Positions 50,760-58,840 of a DNA stretch of 64,000 nucleotides are shown here, one piece after another (position 1 is the first letter of the stretch; every line of letters starts with the position of its first letter). Below the pieces are notes generated by a model. The model saw nothing but the letters and a program-made list of their open reading frames with translations. It had not been told where the DNA came from and made no database searches. A program made the translations under genes and the position numbers. Source of the stretch: Martinezella tropici (GTDB lineage: Bacteria > Pseudomonadota > Alphaproteobacteria > Rhizobiales > Rhizobiaceae); contig NZ_QMKK01000025.1 in NCBI RefSeq assembly GCF_003287875.1, positions 317,501-381,500 on the forward strand. Direction: 5' to 3'.

Positions 50760-50793
50760 ACCGGTAGCGATTCTTATCGCGGCCGGTTTTTTT
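50760..50793 (+). terminator. Terminator-like hairpin in the metA leader
   Basis: ACCGGTAGCGAT (50760-50771) and ATCGCGGCCGGT (50776-50787) pair except for a two-base mismatch, followed by six Ts. It sits between the riboswitch and the metA start, as expected for transcription-level control. Confidence 0.75.
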
Positions 50794-50812
50794 GTATTTG
50801 GCGAGTGAAACA

Positions 50813-51739
50813 ATGCCCATCAAGATTCCCGATACGCTGCCCGCGTTTGAGACCCTCCAGAGCGAGGGTGTGCGGGTGATGACCGAAACGGTGGCGTTCC
50901 GTCAGGATATCCGCCCCCTTCAGATCGGGCTGCTCAACCTCATGCCGAACAAGATCAAGACCGAGGTCCAGATGGCGCGCCTGGTCGGCGCATCGCCGCT
51001 GCAGGTAGAGTTTTCGCTGGTGCGCGTTGGCGGCCACAAGGCCAAGAACACCTCGCAGGAGCATCTGCTTGCTTTCTACGAGACGTGGGAAGAGGTGAAG
51101 CACCGCAAGTTCGACGGCTTCATCATAACCGGGGCGCCGATCGAGCTGCTGGAATATGAGGACGTCACCTACTGGAACGAGATGCAGGAGATCTTGGATT
51201 GGACGACCACCAATGTCCATTCGACGATGAACGTCTGCTGGGGCGCAATGGCGGCGATCTACCATTTCCACCAGGTGCCGAAATACACGCTGAAGGAAAA
51301 GGCGTTCGGCGTCTATCGCCACCAGAACCTGAAGCCCTCCTCGGTCTATCTTAACGGCTTCTCCGACGATTTCGCCATTCCGGTGTCCCGCTGGACGGAA
51401 GTGCGCCGCGCAGACATCGAAAAAGTGCCTGGCCTGGAAATCCTGATGGACTCGAGCGAGATGGGCGTCTGTCTCGTGCACGAACAGGCTTGCAACCGGC
51501 TCTACATGTTCAATCACGTGGAGTATGATTCCACATCGCTGGCGGACGAGTATTTCCGGGATGTGAATGCGGGCGTGCCGATCAAGATGCCGCATAACTA
51601 CTTCCCGCATAACGATCCCGAAATTCCCCCGCAAAACCGGTGGCGCAGCCACGCGCACCTGTTCTTCGGTAACTGGATCAACGAGATCTACCAGACCACG
51701 CCGTATGATCTGGAGGAGATCGGCCAGGAAAGGACTTGA
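50813..51739 (+). CDS. metA: Homoserine O-acyltransferase MetA
   Basis: 308 residues. It catalyses the first step of methionine synthesis, acylating homoserine with acetyl- or succinyl-CoA. The family start [19 protein letters not shown] begins at ATG 50813. The catalytic Cys is in NVCWGAMAA, with His and Glu near [16 protein letters not shown]. The oxyanion segment ITGAPIELL is present. It is preceded by a SAM-II riboswitch and hairpin. The VWA gene begins three bases after its stop, so the riboswitch may control both. Confidence 0.94.
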   Translation: MPIKIPDTLPAFETLQSEGVRVMTETVAFRQDIRPLQIGLLNLMPNKIKTEVQMARLVGASPLQVEFSLVRVGGHKAKNTSQEHLLAFYETWEEVKHRKFDGFIITGAPIELLEYEDVTYWNEMQEILDWTTTNVHSTMNVCWGAMAAIYHFHQVPKYTLKEKAFGVYRHQNLKPSSVYLNGFSDDFAIPVSRWTEVRRADIEKVPGLEILMDSSEMGVCLVHEQACNRLYMFNHVEYDSTSLADEYFRDVNAGVPIKMPHNYFPHNDPEIPPQNRWRSHAHLFFGNWINEIYQTTPYDLEEIGQERT

Positions 51740-51742
51740 GGC

Positions 51743-52936
51743 TTGTTCATTCCCTTCTTCCTGAAGCTGAACGAAGCGAAGGTTCCGGTGACGCTCGGGG
51801 AGTTCCTGTCGCTGCTTGAGGGAATGGAAGAAGGGATTGCCGATTATGACGTCGAGGCCTTCTACTATCTGGCCCGCGCAACACTCATCAAGGACGAGCG
51901 CTACATCGATCGCTTCGACCAGGTCTTCGCCGATTACTTCCGCGGCGTGGAGGTGATCGGCGGCAATGCCGATGGAGAAGCGGTGGAGCCGACCGCCCTT
52001 CCCGAGGAATGGTTGCGCAAACTTGCCGAGCGGCACCTGACCGAAGAGGAAAGACGGCAGATCGAGGCACTCGGCGGCTTCGACAAGCTGATGGAGACGC
52101 TGCGCGAGCGGCTGGCAGAACAGAAGGGCCGGCATCAGGGCGGCTCGAAATGGATCGGCACGGCGGGTACCTCGCCCTTCGGCGCCTACGGCTACAATCC
52201 GGAAGGCGTGCGCATCGGCCAGGAAACATCGCGCCATCGCCGCGCGGTAAAAGTCTGGGATCGGCGCGACTTCAGGAATCTCGACGACGGCGTCGAGCTC
52301 GGCACCCGCAACATCAAGGTGGCGCTGAAGCGCCTGCGCCGCTGGGTGCGCGAGGGGGCAGCCGAGGAATTGGACCTCTCCGGCACCATCCGCTCTACCG
52401 CCGAGCATGGCTATCTCGACGTCCAGACACGACCGGAGCGCCGCAATGCCGTGAAGCTGCTGATGTTCTTCGATGTCGGCGGCTCGATGGACGACCATAT
52501 CCGTGTCGTCGAGGAACTCTTCTCCGCCGCCCGCGCGGAGTTCCGCCACATGGAGTATTTCTACTTCCACAACTGCCTCTACGAGGGTGTGTGGAAGGAC
52601 AATCGCCGCCGGCGCGTCGATATCACGGCGACGACGGATCTGATCCGCACCTTCGGTCCAGACTACCGCGTCGTCTTCGTCGGCGACGCATCCATGAGCC
52701 CCTACGAGATCACTCAACCAGGCGGCTCGGTGGAGCATTGGAACAAGGAGGCCGGCGAGGCCTGGCTCAGTCGCATGACCGGCCATTTCCGCAAATGCGT
52801 CTGGATCAACCCCGTGCCGGAAAGCTTTTGGGGCCATACGACCTCGATCTCGATGATCCGCCGGCTGATGACCGACCGCATGTATCCCCTGACGCTCGGC
52901 GGATTGGAAAAGGCGACGCGGGAACTGTCGCGCTGA
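51743..52936 (+). CDS. CoxE-like VWA domain protein
   Basis: 397 residues from TTG 51743, chosen because the family start (FIPFFLKLNEAKVPVTLGEFLSLLEG) begins there and GAGG precedes it. A helical N-terminal half leads to a VWA domain, whose metal site reads FFDVGGSMDDH (Asp244, Gly246, Ser248), a relaxed form of DxSxS. Later, FVGDASMSPYE is a family block. Such proteins pair with MoxR ATPases in metal-centre assembly. Its presumed partner lies at 49568, upstream of metA. Confidence 0.87.
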   Translation: MFIPFFLKLNEAKVPVTLGEFLSLLEGMEEGIADYDVEAFYYLARATLIKDERYIDRFDQVFADYFRGVEVIGGNADGEAVEPTALPEEWLRKLAERHLTEEERRQIEALGGFDKLMETLRERLAEQKGRHQGGSKWIGTAGTSPFGAYGYNPEGVRIGQETSRHRRAVKVWDRRDFRNLDDGVELGTRNIKVALKRLRRWVREGAAEELDLSGTIRSTAEHGYLDVQTRPERRNAVKLLMFFDVGGSMDDHIRVVEELFSAARAEFRHMEYFYFHNCLYEGVWKDNRRRRVDITATTDLIRTFGPDYRVVFVGDASMSPYEITQPGGSVEHWNKEAGEAWLSRMTGHFRKCVWINPVPESFWGHTTSISMIRRLMTDRMYPLTLGGLEKATRELSR

Positions 52937-53034
52937 CCGATTAGCATTTGCATGCCGTGGCGCCACCAAATCAACACAACCATTTGCAGAAAGAGAAACG
53001 CAGCAGATACTTTCCCGCATTACTGGGGAAACTG

Positions 53035-53469
53035 GTGGAGATATGCGTGCGCTACGCTGTGAAATTGCTTCTCTTCATCACAATCATTTTGCTCGTCTCA
53101 CAGGAGGCAAGATCCGAAGAAGGAAGCTTCTCCGGGCAATGGGAGCAAATTCATTCCAACGCCAGCGTCCGAGAAAAATGCCACGTGGGAATAATCAGGC
53201 AGGGCAGGTTTATGAGGATCAGCGCGAGCAACGGCTGGAGCGCTATCGCAGAGACGAGCAGCTACGGAAATGCCGCCTATGCGGCAGGCATGGGACGCTG
53301 GAGCTCCTATGTGGAAAAATACAGTCAAAAAGCGTTCTATATCCTTCTCGCCGTTCGCGGTGACAGGTTGATGGTGATCATGAAGGCCGAAAAAGCGGAT
53401 GGGTCGAACCAACTGATCAAAACGCTTTTCAGTAGACGGACAGCCAAACCTCTTTACGACAAGAGATGA
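53035..53469 (+). CDS. Small secreted protein of unknown function
   Basis: 144 residues from GTG 53035, preceded by GGGGAAA-like sequence. The N-terminus is a signal peptide (RYAVKLLLFITIILLVSQEARSEE). The mature part is about 118 residues, begins EGSFSGQWEQIHSN, and includes a single Cys (REKCHVG). It looks like a small beta-rich domain, but I do not recognise the family. An in-frame ATG at 52948 would add a non-signal extension. It follows the VWA gene by about 100 bases and may be independent. Confidence 0.6.
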   Translation: MEICVRYAVKLLLFITIILLVSQEARSEEGSFSGQWEQIHSNASVREKCHVGIIRQGRFMRISASNGWSAIAETSSYGNAAYAAGMGRWSSYVEKYSQKAFYILLAVRGDRLMVIMKAEKADGSNQLIKTLFSRRTAKPLYDKR

Positions 53470-53671
53470 TAGATCGGGCCGAAATCGGCCGCCTGTCGCA
53501 CACGGCGCATATTGAGGGCGTAATGTGCCAGTCCGAAGCCAGGGGCAAAGCCCAACCAGACCTTGATCCCCTGCTGGCCACCTCTAAATTTCGCCCTCTG
53601 ACCGGTTGCGGATCGCGGCGAATGGGGGCAGGGTCTGGCCTCGCATTTCGATAGGGAGCGGATGAGCAGAT
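53470..53671. other. Unassigned intergenic segment with self-complementary arms
   Basis: About 200 bases. CCAGACCTTGATCCCC (53558-53573 region) can pair with GGGGGCAGGGTCTGG (53625-53639 region), giving a long hairpin. Both strands carry short open frames with protein-like composition but no recognised family and no good start. It may be a repeat or a structured RNA. Confidence 0.35.
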
Positions 53672-54697
53672 ATGACGGAAAGCACTTTGCAGCGGGAACA
53701 TTTTGGGACGACGGCCGATGGAGAGACCGTCTATCGCGTCAAGATCGTCGGCGGCGGCCTGACGGCGCATATCATGTCCTGGGGCGCGGTCATCCAGGAT
53801 CTGCGCCTTGACGGCCACGGGCCCTCGCTGCTGCTCGGCTTCGACGATTTTGCCGATTATCCCGCCCACTCCTCCTATTTCGGCGCCACGCCGGGACGCT
53901 GCGCCAACCGCATCGGCGCCGGTCGCTTCACGCTTGATGGTAGGCAGTACCAGCTGGACCTCAACGAGAAGGGCATTACCCACCTGCATGGCGGCAAGGA
54001 CAATATCGCCAAGCGCAACTGGACCATCGTCGAGCACGACACAGACCGCGTTGTCCTGAAGATCGTCGATCCCGATGGCCGCGCCGGTTATCCCGGCAAC
54101 TGCACGATCCAGGCGACCTACCGGGTCCATGGCAATGGCGAACTGTCGGTCACCTACGAATCGACCACCGATCAGCCGACGCTCGCCAATGTCTGCCAGC
54201 ATGCCTATTTCAACCTCGACGGCCGCGACGATGCCCTCGGCCACGACATCATGATCGCCGCCGATCACTACACGCCGACGGACGACAAGCAGGTGCCGAC
54301 TGGCGAGATCCGCTCCGTGGAAGGCACAGTCTTCGATTTCCGCGAGATGGCGCCAATGAAGCGCTTCGAACGAAGCGAGCAGGCGCTCTACGATCACAAT
54401 TTCTGCCTCTCGCCCGAGCGCACCGCCAAGCGCTCCGTCGTGCTTGCCCGCAGCGTCAATTCCGGCGTCTCGCTTGAAGTTCGCACCACCGAGCCCGGCG
54501 TGCAGTTCTATACCGGCTTCAAGCTCAACGTGCCGGTTCCCGGCCATGACGGCCGCAAAATCGGCCCGTTTGCCGGTTTCTGCCTGGAAACGCAGGTCTG
54601 GCCCGACGCCATCAACCACGAAGGCTTTCCCAACGCCGTGCTCCGCCCGGGCGAGGTATTACGGCAGGAAACGGATTACATCTTCACCAAGAACTAA
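53672..54697 (+). CDS. Aldose 1-epimerase (mutarotase)
   Basis: 341 residues, a single GalM-type domain. Catalytic and substrate residues are in the blocks GATPGRCANRIGAGRF, NVCQHAYFNLDG (catalytic His), and TTEPGVQFYTGFKLN; the catalytic Glu is in GFCLETQVWPDA. It interconverts alpha and beta anomers of aldoses. It stands between an unassigned segment and the amino-sugar operon and could feed either general sugar use or the nag genes. Confidence 0.9.
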   Translation: MTESTLQREHFGTTADGETVYRVKIVGGGLTAHIMSWGAVIQDLRLDGHGPSLLLGFDDFADYPAHSSYFGATPGRCANRIGAGRFTLDGRQYQLDLNEKGITHLHGGKDNIAKRNWTIVEHDTDRVVLKIVDPDGRAGYPGNCTIQATYRVHGNGELSVTYESTTDQPTLANVCQHAYFNLDGRDDALGHDIMIAADHYTPTDDKQVPTGEIRSVEGTVFDFREMAPMKRFERSEQALYDHNFCLSPERTAKRSVVLARSVNSGVSLEVRTTEPGVQFYTGFKLNVPVPGHDGRKIGPFAGFCLETQVWPDAINHEGFPNAVLRPGEVLRQETDYIFTKN

Positions 54698-54788
54698 GCT
54701 GGGAACGCCGGCTTTCCTAAATTTCGGCCGGGCGTCCAAAGCGCCCGGCCGATTCTTTTTTGCCTGCAGCCAGATTCATCTTGTGAAT

Positions 54789-54830
54789 TGGTTCTAAATA
54801 GGTTCTATATGGCAGCCATGGATAGAACCA
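54789..54830. promoter_or_regulatory. Candidate operator repeats at the GntR gene start
   Basis: TGGTTCTA (54789-54796) and AGGTTCTAT (54800-54808) are direct repeats, and ATAGAACCA (54822-54830) is an inverted copy. The set spans the start codon of the GntR-type gene, fitting autorepression. Confidence 0.55.
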
Positions 54831-55591
54831 GTTTGATCACCGAACTGAACAATCGCGGCTTGAGCGACGAGACCGCGAGCGGACCGCTTTACAAGCGCTT
54901 GGCACAGGCGCTGACCGGCCTTATCCAGGAAGGCCTGCTGAAACCGGGCACGGCACTGCCGGGCGAGCGCGATCTCGCCGGCGCCCTGCAGATCGGCCGC
55001 GTCACTGTGCGGACAGCCTATCGCGACCTGCTCACCTCAGGCGTCATCGAATCCCGTCACGGCAGCGGTACCTTCGTCTCGCAGCATGTGGAGCGCATCG
55101 AACAGCCGCTCTGGCGTCTCTCCTCCTTTTCCGCAGACATGCGCTCGCGCGGCCGCGAACCGGCAGCGCGCATCCTGTCCCGGACTGTCAGCGCGCCGGC
55201 GCCGGAAGAATCCTTTCTGCTCGGCCTCGGCCTAGACGAGCCCGTGCTGCGGCTCGACCGACTGCGCCTGGCGGATGGCCAGCCGCTTGCCATCGAGCGC
55301 GCCGTCGTTCCCGTCAAATTCCTTGGCGAAGACGCCATATCCGAAGGATCGCTCTATGATGCGCTGGCCGCCAAAGGTTTCAAGCCGGTGCGTGCCCAGC
55401 AGAGGCTGACGGCCGTGACGCTCGACCCGACATCCGCATCGATCCTGACCGTCAAGGCCGGGGCGCCGGCGCTGCTGATCGAACGCGTCTCCCGGCTCGC
55501 GGACCAGCGCGTCGTTGAATACACACGCTCGCACTATCGCGGCGATGCCTATGATTTTGTTGCTGAATTGAGAATTGGAGATGACCAATGA
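54818..55591 (+). CDS. GntR/HutC-family regulator of amino-sugar genes (NagQ-like)
   Basis: 257 residues from ATG 54818; an ATG at 54809 is equally possible, and neither has a clear ribosome-binding site. The winged helix-turn-helix (PLYKRLAQALTGLIQEGLLKPG; RVTVRTAYRDLL) is followed by a UTRA ligand domain. Family members in amino-sugar operons sense N-acetylglucosamine-6-phosphate or glucosamine-6-phosphate. It overlaps the SIS gene by four bases (ATGA), so it is part of the operon it likely controls. Confidence 0.87.
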   Translation: MDRTSLITELNNRGLSDETASGPLYKRLAQALTGLIQEGLLKPGTALPGERDLAGALQIGRVTVRTAYRDLLTSGVIESRHGSGTFVSQHVERIEQPLWRLSSFSADMRSRGREPAARILSRTVSAPAPEESFLLGLGLDEPVLRLDRLRLADGQPLAIERAVVPVKFLGEDAISEGSLYDALAAKGFKPVRAQQRLTAVTLDPTSASILTVKAGAPALLIERVSRLADQRVVEYTRSHYRGDAYDFVAELRIGDDQ

Positions 55592-56619
55592 GCGAGACCC
55601 AATCCCTGATGCTGACGGAAGCCGGACAATCGCCGGAGGTGATCGCAACCCTGCTTGAAAAGGAAAAGCCCGCTTTTGCCGAGATCGCGAAGCTTTTCGC
55701 CTCAGGCCGTCCCTCGCTGATCACGACGGCGGCGCGCGGCTCTTCCGACCATGCCGCCACCTTCTTCAAGTATCTCTTCGAAATTTCCTGCGGCATCCCG
55801 GTCGCCTCCGTCGGTCCGTCGATCGCCTCGGTCTATGGCGCACCTCTTCACCTGAAGGGCGGCATCCACTTCACAGTCTCACAATCCGGCGGCAGCCCGG
55901 ATATCATCGCGCTGCAGGCGGCCGCCAAAAAGGGCGGTGCGACAACGATCGCCGTCGTCAACGTCACGGATAGCCCGCTTGCCAAAGAAGCCGATATCGT
56001 GCTCGGGCTCAATGCCGGCCCGGAAAAGAGCGTTGCGGCCACGAAATCCTTCATTGCCTCCGTCGCCGCGCTCGCTGGCGTCACCGCAGCGATTTCGCAG
56101 GATAAGACGCTATCTGCCGGCCTCGCAAAGCTGCCGGAGGCGCTTGCCGCAACCTCGGGTATCGACAGCAAGGCCGCGGAGGACGTGCTTTTCAACGCCT
56201 CCTCGCTCTATACCGGTGGCCGCGGCCCGGCCTTTGCCATTGCGCTCGAAGCGGCGTTGAAGGCCAAGGAAACCGCCGGCCTGCATGCGGAAGCCTTTTC
56301 GCTCGCCGAACTCATGCATGGCCCGATGCGCCTCGTGCAGCCGGGCTTCCCGATCGTCGCCTTCTCGCCCGACGATGCTGCCTTCGCCAACAATGCCCAG
56401 GCGCTCGAACGTCTGCAGAAGCTCGGCGCAACCGCCGTCTCCTTCTCGACCGCACCGCTTGCCGGCATCAACCTGCGCATGCCGACGACCGGCAACGGCC
56501 TGCTCGATCCGCTCGTCTCGCTGCTATGCTATTATCGCCTCGTCGAGTCCGTAACGCGGCGCAAGGGCTTTGACCCGGATAAGCCGGCTAACCTTCTCAA
56601 GGTAACGGAGACCATGTGA
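55588..56619 (+). CDS. SIS-domain glucosamine-6-phosphate deaminase-like protein
   Basis: 343 residues with two SIS domains, as in the isomerase half of GlmS without the glutaminase. Phosphosugar-binding loops are TTAARGSSDHAA and TVSQSGGSPD. ETAGLHAEAFSLAELMHGP includes the conserved Glu/His segment. With nagA directly downstream, it most likely deaminates glucosamine-6-phosphate to fructose-6-phosphate (NagB-II type). Its start overlaps the GntR gene and its stop overlaps nagA by one base. Confidence 0.87.
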   Translation: MSETQSLMLTEAGQSPEVIATLLEKEKPAFAEIAKLFASGRPSLITTAARGSSDHAATFFKYLFEISCGIPVASVGPSIASVYGAPLHLKGGIHFTVSQSGGSPDIIALQAAAKKGGATTIAVVNVTDSPLAKEADIVLGLNAGPEKSVAATKSFIASVAALAGVTAAISQDKTLSAGLAKLPEALAATSGIDSKAAEDVLFNASSLYTGGRGPAFAIALEAALKAKETAGLHAEAFSLAELMHGPMRLVQPGFPIVAFSPDDAAFANNAQALERLQKLGATAVSFSTAPLAGINLRMPTTGNGLLDPLVSLLCYYRLVESVTRRKGFDPDKPANLLKVTETM

Positions 56620-57776
56620 TGGACTACAAGGTCTTTACCGGCGCCCGCATCTTCGATGGCGACCGTTTTCATGAAGACAGTGCGCTCGTCATCGGCAATG
56701 GCCGCATCCATGCCATCACCGGCATCAACGATGTGCCTGAGAACGCCGAAACGATCCAGCTGGAGGGTGGCGTGCTCTCTCCGGGCTTCATCGATGCACA
56801 GGTGAATGGCGGCGGCGGCCGTATGCTAAACGACGAGCCCTCGCCCGAATCCATGTTCATGATCGCCGCAGGACATCGCCCCTACGGTACGACATCGCTG
56901 CTGCCGACCCTCATTACCGATGTCGCAGCCGCGACCACGGCGGCGATCGAAGCGGCTGTCGAGGCAGTGAAGGCCAATCGCGGCGTTGCCGGCCTGCATC
57001 TCGAAGGTCCGCATCTGGCGCCTGCCCGCAAGGGCGCGCATCTCGCGGAACTGATGCGTCCGGTCGAAGACAGCGACGTCCGGACCTTCATCCGCGCCCG
57101 TGAGGCGATCGGCACGCTGCTTGTCACGATCGCGGCCGAACAGGTGACGGAGCGGCAGGTGCAGGCACTCAGCGAAGGCGGCGTCATCGTCAGCATCGGC
57201 CACAGCGATTGCACAGCGGAAGCCGCCAATGCGCGGTTCGATGCCGGTGCGCGCGGAGTCACTCATCTTTTCAATGCCATGAGCCAGATGGGCCATCGTG
57301 CCCCCGGTCTCGTTGGGGCGGCGATCGATCATCCCGCCCCCTGGTGCGGCATCATCGCCGACGGTCATCACGTCGAGCCGATTGCACTCAGGGTCGCGCT
57401 GCGCGCCAAACGCGGTGAGGGCCGCCTGTTTTTCGTCACCGACGCCATGTCGCTCGTCGGAACCGACCGTCCGAGCTTCACCCTGAACGGCCGCACGGTC
57501 TATCGCACCAAGGGCGGCTATTGCTCCAAGCTGACGCTGGACGACGGCACGCTGGCCGGCTCCGATGTCGATATGGCCTCCACCGTCCGCTATGGCGTCA
57601 ATATTCTCGAGCTGCCGCTGGCTGAGGCCCTGCGCATGGCGACCTCCTATCCCGCCCGTTTTCTGCGGCTTGCTGATCGCGGCCATCTGGCGCCGGGAAT
57701 GCGCGCCGACCTCGTTCACATCAACGACGGCATCGAAGTCACCGAAACCTGGATCTCCGGCGAGCCTTCGCGGTAG
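56619..57776 (+). CDS. nagA: N-acetylglucosamine-6-phosphate deacetylase
   Basis: 385 residues, amidohydrolase fold. Metal ligands and catalytic residues are in HLEGPHLAPARKGAH, SIGHSDCTAE, THLFNAMSQM and the Asp of FVTDAMSLVG. It removes acetate from GlcNAc-6-phosphate, producing the substrate for the SIS deaminase before it. The start is at TGATG, overlapping the previous stop. The stop codon lies at the edge of a repeat copy (57775). A matching GlcNAc transporter is not in the window. Confidence 0.93.
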   Translation: MDYKVFTGARIFDGDRFHEDSALVIGNGRIHAITGINDVPENAETIQLEGGVLSPGFIDAQVNGGGGRMLNDEPSPESMFMIAAGHRPYGTTSLLPTLITDVAAATTAAIEAAVEAVKANRGVAGLHLEGPHLAPARKGAHLAELMRPVEDSDVRTFIRAREAIGTLLVTIAAEQVTERQVQALSEGGVIVSIGHSDCTAEAANARFDAGARGVTHLFNAMSQMGHRAPGLVGAAIDHPAPWCGIIADGHHVEPIALRVALRAKRGEGRLFFVTDAMSLVGTDRPSFTLNGRTVYRTKGGYCSKLTLDDGTLAGSDVDMASTVRYGVNILELPLAEALRMATSYPARFLRLADRGHLAPGMRADLVHINDGIEVTETWISGEPSR

Positions 57777-57840
57777 AGCATTTCCAGGAAAGATGCGCAG
57801 CGAAATCTCGCCCCGAATGCGCAAAACAAAGAGTAGCACT
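57775..57840 (+). repeat. Rhizobial interspersed repeat, copy 1
   Basis: Begins AGAGCATTTCCAGGAAA, has GCGCAGCG in the middle and ends CAAAACAAAGAGTAGCACT. It matches the reverse complement of 58620-58685 across its length, with divergence in the middle. I recall this ~70-base unit as very common in Rhizobium-type intergenic DNA. Confidence 0.7.
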
Positions 57841-57857
57841 CGAAAGGGAGGCTCGGC

Positions 57858-58586
57858 ATGAGCGCAGTCACCGACAGCTATTTCTCCGCTCTCATCGGCC
57901 GGCTGGAAACCCTGCGTGAAACGCTGGCCGAGCCCATGTCCCAGGCTTCGGCCGCCATTTGCACTGCCGCACGCGCCGATCGCCGCGTCTATGTCTTCGG
58001 CACCGGCCATTCGCACATGCTGGCGGAAGAAGTGCATTATCGCGCCGGCGGTCTCGCCTTCACCATCCCGGTGCTTGTGGGATCCGCCATGCTGCATGAA
58101 GGCGCCGTCATCAGCTCGGTCTATGAGCGCACCGAAGGTCTCATCCGCCCGATTTTCGAGCGTTACGGCATGCAGCCGGGCGATGTGCTGATCATCGCCT
58201 CCAACTCCGGCGTCAACGCGGCGCCGCTCGAGGCCGCCGATTATGGCCGCGAGATCGGCGCGACAGTCATCGCCATCACATCGCTCGCCTATTCGGCCGC
58301 AATCGCCAATGGTCGCAGGAAGCTCGCCGATATCGCCGATATCGTGCTGGATAACGGCCTGCCGCCGGGCGACGCTATGATCGACCTGCCAGGCACCGCC
58401 CTGAAGGTCGGCCCGGCGTCGACGGCGGTCGGCGCCACCGTGCTGAACGCCATCTTCGCCGATGTCGCCGCCGAACTTTGCAAGGACGGCGATCCGCCGG
58501 TCTACCTCAGCGCCAACATGCCGGGCGCCAAAGAGACCAATCAGCGGCTAGTCAAGAAATACCGGCCGCGCAATCCGCATCTGTAG
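57858..58586 (+). CDS. UPF0309-family SIS protein
   Basis: 242 residues with one SIS domain. The blocks [14 protein letters not shown] and HYRAGGLAF, and later [11 protein letters not shown], are typical of the UPF0309 group, whose substrate is unknown but is presumably a phosphosugar. The start has GAAAGGGAG. It follows nagA with an 81-base spacer that contains a repeat, and may still belong to the amino-sugar operon. It is flanked on the other side by an inverted copy of the repeat. Confidence 0.86.
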   Translation: MSAVTDSYFSALIGRLETLRETLAEPMSQASAAICTAARADRRVYVFGTGHSHMLAEEVHYRAGGLAFTIPVLVGSAMLHEGAVISSVYERTEGLIRPIFERYGMQPGDVLIIASNSGVNAAPLEAADYGREIGATVIAITSLAYSAAIANGRRKLADIADIVLDNGLPPGDAMIDLPGTALKVGPASTAVGATVLNAIFADVAAELCKDGDPPVYLSANMPGAKETNQRLVKKYRPRNPHL

Positions 58587-58619
58587 ATGCGTTTCCGCTT
58601 TTCCCCGAATCGCGAAAAC

Positions 58620-58685
58620 GCTCTAACCTCTTGTATTTACGCAATTCCGAACGGAAAACCGCTATGCACTTTTCCTGGAATTGCT
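58620..58685 (-). repeat. Rhizobial interspersed repeat, copy 2 (inverted)
   Basis: Read on the minus strand it begins AGCAATTCCAGGAAAAGTGC and ends TTAGAGC, matching copy 1. A further element, TGCGTTTCCGCTTTTCCCC (from 58588), precedes it. Confidence 0.7.
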
Positions 58686-58722
58686 AAAGTAGTCAGCGGC
58701 ATCACGCTCTACGTCTTTCATT

Positions 58723-58772
58723 CTAGAGCGGATTCAGGTTTTAGGTCGACTCGACCTATCATCCGGCTCTAG
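58723..58772. repeat. Palindromic element with CTAGAGC ends
   Basis: CTAGAGC (58723-58729) and GCTCTAG (58766-58772) bound a segment that contains the 15-base palindrome AGGTCGACTCGACCT (58743-58757). It is a third repeat unit in the same intergenic region. Confidence 0.6.
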
Positions 58773-58793
58773 CTTCGTAAAAGCGGAAATATG

Positions 58794-58831
58794 GAGCGGC
58801 CGAGCGTTTCCCGTGAAACGCTCGGCCGCTC
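58794..58831. terminator. Bidirectional terminator hairpin
   Basis: GAGCGGCCGAGCGTTT (58794-58809) and AAACGCTCGGCCGCTC (58816-58831) form a perfect 16-base stem between convergent UPF0309 and RND genes. The T tract is short (CTATTT). Confidence 0.8.
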
Positions 58832-58840
58832 TATTTGGCA

